64,000 nucleotides of DNA from Phocaeicola faecalis (lineage in GTDB: Bacteria; Bacteroidota; Bacteroidia; Bacteroidales; Bacteroidaceae): positions 67,223-131,222 of the forward strand of contig NZ_JADNRM010000009.1 in assembly GCF_021730445.1 (NCBI RefSeq). The letters are read 5' to 3'. This document shows positions 60,614-64,000 of this stretch, in pieces; the first letter of the stretch is position 1, and each line of letters opens with the position of its first letter. The notes below the pieces were generated by a model that searched no databases, was not told the DNA's origin, and saw only the letters and a list, made by a program, of their open reading frames with translations. The translations under genes and the position numbers were made by a program.

Positions 60614-62131
60614 ATGAACAATAAACTGATAAAATCCGTACTTCTGTTATCCGTTGCAGGTTTGGTAACTGCTTGTGATTTCGAAGAAAAAAATACCGAC
60701 CCCAATAACAGTACTACTATCGAACCGGGACCATTGCTCACCTATACTCAGATGAACACCACTACCGGAGGTGCCACCAAAAATATGCAGGTAGGCACTT
60801 GTATGATGCTGGTACAGCAGACCGCCACTCTAAACAGTAGTGAGGCTAGTGCCGGAGACAAATATTATATGATGAGTGCACCCGCAAACACATACTTCTT
60901 GGATTATTACTCCTCCACCATCAAGAACTGGCGCGAAATGGAGTATCAAGCTACTCTGAACCCGGATAAATACCAAAACATGATAGCCGTTGCCAAGATA
61001 TGGGGAGCTTATTTGTTTCAGCGTATGACAGACTTATATGGAAATGTGCCGTATTCCGAAGCCGGCCTAGGTTTTCACGAAGCAATTTACAAGCCCAAAT
61101 ATGACAGCCAAGAGTCTATCTACTATGATATGATAGACCAAGTACAAGCCGGTATCGAGTTGCTAAGTGAAGATAAGCCTGCCATCAGCGGTGATTTATT
61201 TTATGATGGGAATATAGCCAAGTGGAGAAAATTCGGCCACTCATTGTTACTTCGTTTGGGGATGCGTCTCTGCAAAGTCGACCCTGCACGAGCAGCCGAA
61301 ACAGCAAAAGCAGCCATTGACGGCGGAATAATGAGTGAAGCAGGCGATATCTGCATGGTAAGGCACAACACGCGCCGCAACGAAGAAAAGAATCCGTTGA
61401 GTTACCGTTTCTCGGTTGACAACTATGTAAACAATGACATCGTAAAAATCAGCAAGACTTTCATGGATTACCTTAAGGAAACCAACGACCCGCGTATCCG
61501 TGTGTTCTGTTCTTTGAAAAACGGTGATAACAATCCCGACAAACAAGTCGGTCTGCCCAACGGTTACGATAGTAATAATATCCCTTCTTACCCCGGCGGT
61601 TATTTAGGAAAAGAAGCTTATTCCAATTTCAACATCAATACCATTTTGAAAATGGACGCGCCTACCCTGTTCTTAATGCCGAGTGAAAGTAAACTGCTGC
61701 AAGCAGAAGCAGCGTTACGCGGTTGGGTAAGCGGAGATGCCAATACCTTATACCAAGAAGCCGTTACGCTATCGATGAAAGAACAAGAGATAGCTTATGG
61801 AATAACAATCAGTAATAAAGAGATAGAAACATTCTTGGCACAAGACCTGTTTGGCAAAGCTGGAAGCACAGAAGAAAAGATGGAAGTGCTAGGCAAACAA
61901 TATTGGGTTGCTACCTTTATGAATGGCTACGAAAGCTATGCCAACTGGCGTCGCTGCGGATATCCCAAACTGACTCCAACTCATTATTCGGGCAATGAAA
62001 GCAATGGAGAAATCCCCCGACGTGTGCCTTATCCTACAGATGAATATACCATTAATAAGGCAAATCTTGAGGATGCTATCCACCGACAAGGTGCGGACAA
62101 TGTAAACACCCGTGTATGGTGGGATAAATAA
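60614..62131 (+). CDS. SusD/RagB-like surface lipoprotein
   Basis: 505 residues. Lipobox AGLVTAC, Cys near residue 21. The TPR-like scaffold is seen in MIAVAKIWGAYLFQRMTDLYGNVPYSEAG and FGHSLLLRLGMRLCKVDPARA, then a C-terminal LLQAEAALRGWVSG. This is the SusD_2/RagB-like branch, with the NVPYSEA motif. It works with the upstream STN-SusC to take up a glycan. A GH30 gene follows after 24 bp. Confidence 0.94.
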   Translation: MNNKLIKSVLLLSVAGLVTACDFEEKNTDPNNSTTIEPGPLLTYTQMNTTTGGATKNMQVGTCMMLVQQTATLNSSEASAGDKYYMMSAPANTYFLDYYSSTIKNWREMEYQATLNPDKYQNMIAVAKIWGAYLFQRMTDLYGNVPYSEAGLGFHEAIYKPKYDSQESIYYDMIDQVQAGIELLSEDKPAISGDLFYDGNIAKWRKFGHSLLLRLGMRLCKVDPARAAETAKAAIDGGIMSEAGDICMVRHNTRRNEEKNPLSYRFSVDNYVNNDIVKISKTFMDYLKETNDPRIRVFCSLKNGDNNPDKQVGLPNGYDSNNIPSYPGGYLGKEAYSNFNINTILKMDAPTLFLMPSESKLLQAEAALRGWVSGDANTLYQEAVTLSMKEQEIAYGITISNKEIETFLAQDLFGKAGSTEEKMEVLGKQYWVATFMNGYESYANWRRCGYPKLTPTHYSGNESNGEIPRRVPYPTDEYTINKANLEDAIHRQGADNVNTRVWWDK

Positions 62132-62155
62132 AACAGTAATTGAAACAACATAAAT

Positions 62156-63628
62156 ATGAAAAAATTTATATTAGCAATTAGTTTAATTGGTGGAATCTGC
62201 CTCCCTGTGAAGGGAGGCGATTCGTTATCACGAATCATCCTCCACACAAACCGGCCTGCCGAACAAGTGATAAATGGTTTCGGGGCAGCACAAGCCGGTT
62301 GGTCCGATGCCTTGTTCTTATTCCCTAACCGAGAGAAAGTAATCGACGCCCTTTATGGTCCTGACGGGCTAAAGCTCAATATTCTAAGGGGCGAGATATT
62401 TCCTCATTACTCTAAGGAGGCTCATCAATACGACTTCGGCCTACAAGCAGATACTAGTGCCGCCACCGTTGCCCATGCAACTTCACTGGAAAAGAACGAA
62501 CTATTGAGGCGGGGACAACTTTGGCTCACCATGTACACACAACAGAAATATCCCGAAACTCTTCTCATGTTTTCGGCATGGAGCCCTCCTGCCTGGATGA
62601 AAGAAGGCGGAGAACTCACTCCCGACCAATATGCCACCCACGGACGACTAAGTCCCGAACACTATCAGGACTTTGCCGATTATATGGCTGCATTCTACAA
62701 GGCTTTCCAATCCATAGGTATCTATACATACGCCTTGTCACCCTCCAACGAACCAGGTTATCCGGCCCCTTGGAACTCCTGTGTCTGGACTTCCGGTGAA
62801 ATGGGAGATTTCATCCATCACTATCTTCTTCCTACTTTCGAAAAAGAAGAAATCCCTGCCAAAATCATCTTTGGAGAAAACCCTGCATGGTCTGTTACCT
62901 TCGACCGGCTGAAGATGATTTCTTCTGCTGATTTCACCAACGAGATTTTGAAAAAACATCCCGATATGCCATCCGACAGGTTGATAGCAGCCGGTCACGG
63001 CTACATTCTGCCCGACAGTCTGCCTCTTCCCGCAGAACTGAGACAGACACCGATTATTCCTTTTGCCGAGGCAGAGCAACAGAAGATACCGGTATGGGTG
63101 ACTGAAATCAGTGACATCACTCCACTCGATACCTCCATGGAAGATGGTTTGCGCTGGGCAACCACGTTCCATCATTATCTGGAGAAGGCTCATGTAAGTG
63201 CCATCGTGTGGTGGGCAGGAGCACAACCTACCGGCAACAATGAAAGTCTCATCGTTTTAAACAAGACAACAGGTGAGTTCGTCTTGCCCAAACGTTATGA
63301 TACTTTCGGCAATTACACCCGATACATCCCCACAGGCAGCCATCGCATCAAAAGTGAATCAAGCGGAATGCCGGAAGGTGTAAAGGTAACCTCTTTTATC
63401 AAAGACGGCCGTTACACCGTGGTAGTAGTGAATCCTACAGACAAAAAGATAGACTGTCTGCTGTCATTAGAAGATGCCAGAAGCAAGGAACCCTTAAGTT
63501 CTTACACAACCACCATGGACAAACGATGGGAAGAAAGCACAATTACGTGCAGCAAAGACGGATATGCCTTGCAAGTACTCCCCCGAAGTGTAACAACTTA
63601 TGTAGGAGTTTGCTATTTCGACCAATAA
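62156..63628 (+). CDS. Glycoside hydrolase family 30 enzyme
   Basis: 490 residues. Signal peptide at 1-20 (ILAISLIGGICLPVKG). TIM-barrel GH30 domain: NGFGAAQAGWSDALF, the acid/base Glu in YALSPSNEPGYPA, the nucleophile Glu in PVWVTEISDITP, then SAIVWWAGAQPTG; a small beta-domain follows from about 400 (GVKVTSFIKDGRYTVVVVNP). GH30 enzymes cleave beta-glucans (including beta-1,6), xylans or glucosylceramide; subfamily cannot be read here. It is the only enzyme of the locus in the window and may be surface or periplasmic. Others may lie beyond the edge. Confidence 0.92.
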   Translation: MKKFILAISLIGGICLPVKGGDSLSRIILHTNRPAEQVINGFGAAQAGWSDALFLFPNREKVIDALYGPDGLKLNILRGEIFPHYSKEAHQYDFGLQADTSAATVAHATSLEKNELLRRGQLWLTMYTQQKYPETLLMFSAWSPPAWMKEGGELTPDQYATHGRLSPEHYQDFADYMAAFYKAFQSIGIYTYALSPSNEPGYPAPWNSCVWTSGEMGDFIHHYLLPTFEKEEIPAKIIFGENPAWSVTFDRLKMISSADFTNEILKKHPDMPSDRLIAAGHGYILPDSLPLPAELRQTPIIPFAEAEQQKIPVWVTEISDITPLDTSMEDGLRWATTFHHYLEKAHVSAIVWWAGAQPTGNNESLIVLNKTTGEFVLPKRYDTFGNYTRYIPTGSHRIKSESSGMPEGVKVTSFIKDGRYTVVVVNPTDKKIDCLLSLEDARSKEPLSSYTTTMDKRWEESTITCSKDGYALQVLPRSVTTYVGVCYFDQ

Positions 63629-64000
63629 AAGACAAGCTAATTCTATAAACGGATCCGTCTGCTTGCACTATTAGATACAGAATAAAGGCTACAATGTAAC
63701 AAAATGAATGCAAAATTGACCCTGATTCGCTGTTGTCTTGCCGCAAGATAGCCTCATCCCTATCGCTCATCCAAGTAGTGCTTGTCCTTATAAGCCTAAT
63801 GCATGGCCTGGAAAAGCTTATTGTAATTGCTTGAATGAGATGCGAAATATATAAAAAGAAGTGAGTGAGAGCATGAGAGCAATGCTCTCACTTTTTATTA
63901 TGCTCTCACTGTGTGTGACTTGCTCATTATGAGTTGATTACATTGAAAATGAGAGCATGAGAGTATAAATGAATGCAACTTACTATTGTATTATCAACTG
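63629..64000. other. Intergenic end of the window with terminator and short repeats
   Basis: No gene. It contains a hairpin terminator at 63864-63897, then repeats of GAGAGCATGAGAG (63867-63879 and 63951-63963) and a third copy of ATGCTCTCACT at 63900-63910. Confidence 0.5.
63864..63897 (+). terminator. Hairpin terminator with T-run
   Basis: AGTGAGAGCAT (63864-63874) pairs with ATGCTCTCACT (63882-63892), loop 7 nt, followed by TTTTTATT. It lies 236 bp after the GH30 stop, so it may end that operon or serve an unseen transcript. Confidence 0.7.

Overview
The window reads as a chromosome segment from a gut Bacteroidota of the Bacteroides/Phocaeicola type. The evidence is: promoters with the Bacteroides -7 box TAnnTTTG, two SusC/SusD pairs, a FecR/ECF-sigma regulated polysaccharide locus, fimbrillin (FimA/Mfa-like) genes, Bacteroides-type mobilization genes, and tyrosine recombinases of the families that flip promoters in this phylum. 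Species cannot be fixed from sequence alone; a galactofuranose-bearing LPS cluster would fit Phocaeicola vulgatus or a relative.

Layout. 1-6372 (+): LPS/outer-core cluster (heptosyltransferase, Kdo-kinase-like, lipid A acyltransferase-like, UDP-galactopyranose mutase, galactofuranosyltransferase, GT32, GT8). 6440-6527: a 22-bp tandem palindromic repeat, then a truncated AAA-ATPase gene. 7830-14193 (-): two glycan operons. One (ArnT-like, GT2, LAB_N membrane protein, UDP-glucuronate 4-epimerase) looks like a lipid-linked uronic acid modification system. The other is wecE/wecF for Fuc4NAc. About 14750-30580: an integrated mobilizable element with excisionase-like HTH genes, DUF3408, RHH mobilization protein, relaxase, a promoter-flipping type recombinase, a phase-variable fimbrial cargo, and a second tyrosine integrase at the right end. 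30715-35952: GT2, LtaS-like phosphoglycerol transferase, RNase H, argS. 36578-41229: SusC/SusD pair. 41254-53532: housekeeping and envelope genes (U32 peptidase, dusB, GIN-domain protein, PAP2, epimerase, CDF transporter, rnr, serine acetyltransferase, TPR histidine kinase), with two copies of a 152-bp MITE. 53673-55203: divergent dps and oxyR. 55233-63628: ECF sigma, FecR anti-sigma, STN-SusC, SusD and GH30, a complete trans-envelope regulated polysaccharide utilization locus.

The most interesting system is in the mobile element. A tyrosine recombinase gene (19291-20499) is followed by an invertible promoter (20527-20727), then a protein built of eight helix-turn-helix-like repeats (about 20825-22378), then a second invertible promoter (22444-22689), then a four-gene fimbrial operon (22711-28663). 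The last gene fuses a fimbrillin domain to two beta-helix domains. Both promoters carry a good -33/-7 pair and both point backwards in this assembly, so both switches are read as OFF. The two inverted-repeat pairs have the same arms (CTCTT/AAGAG) but different centres (GAT and TGG), which would keep the two switches from recombining with each other.
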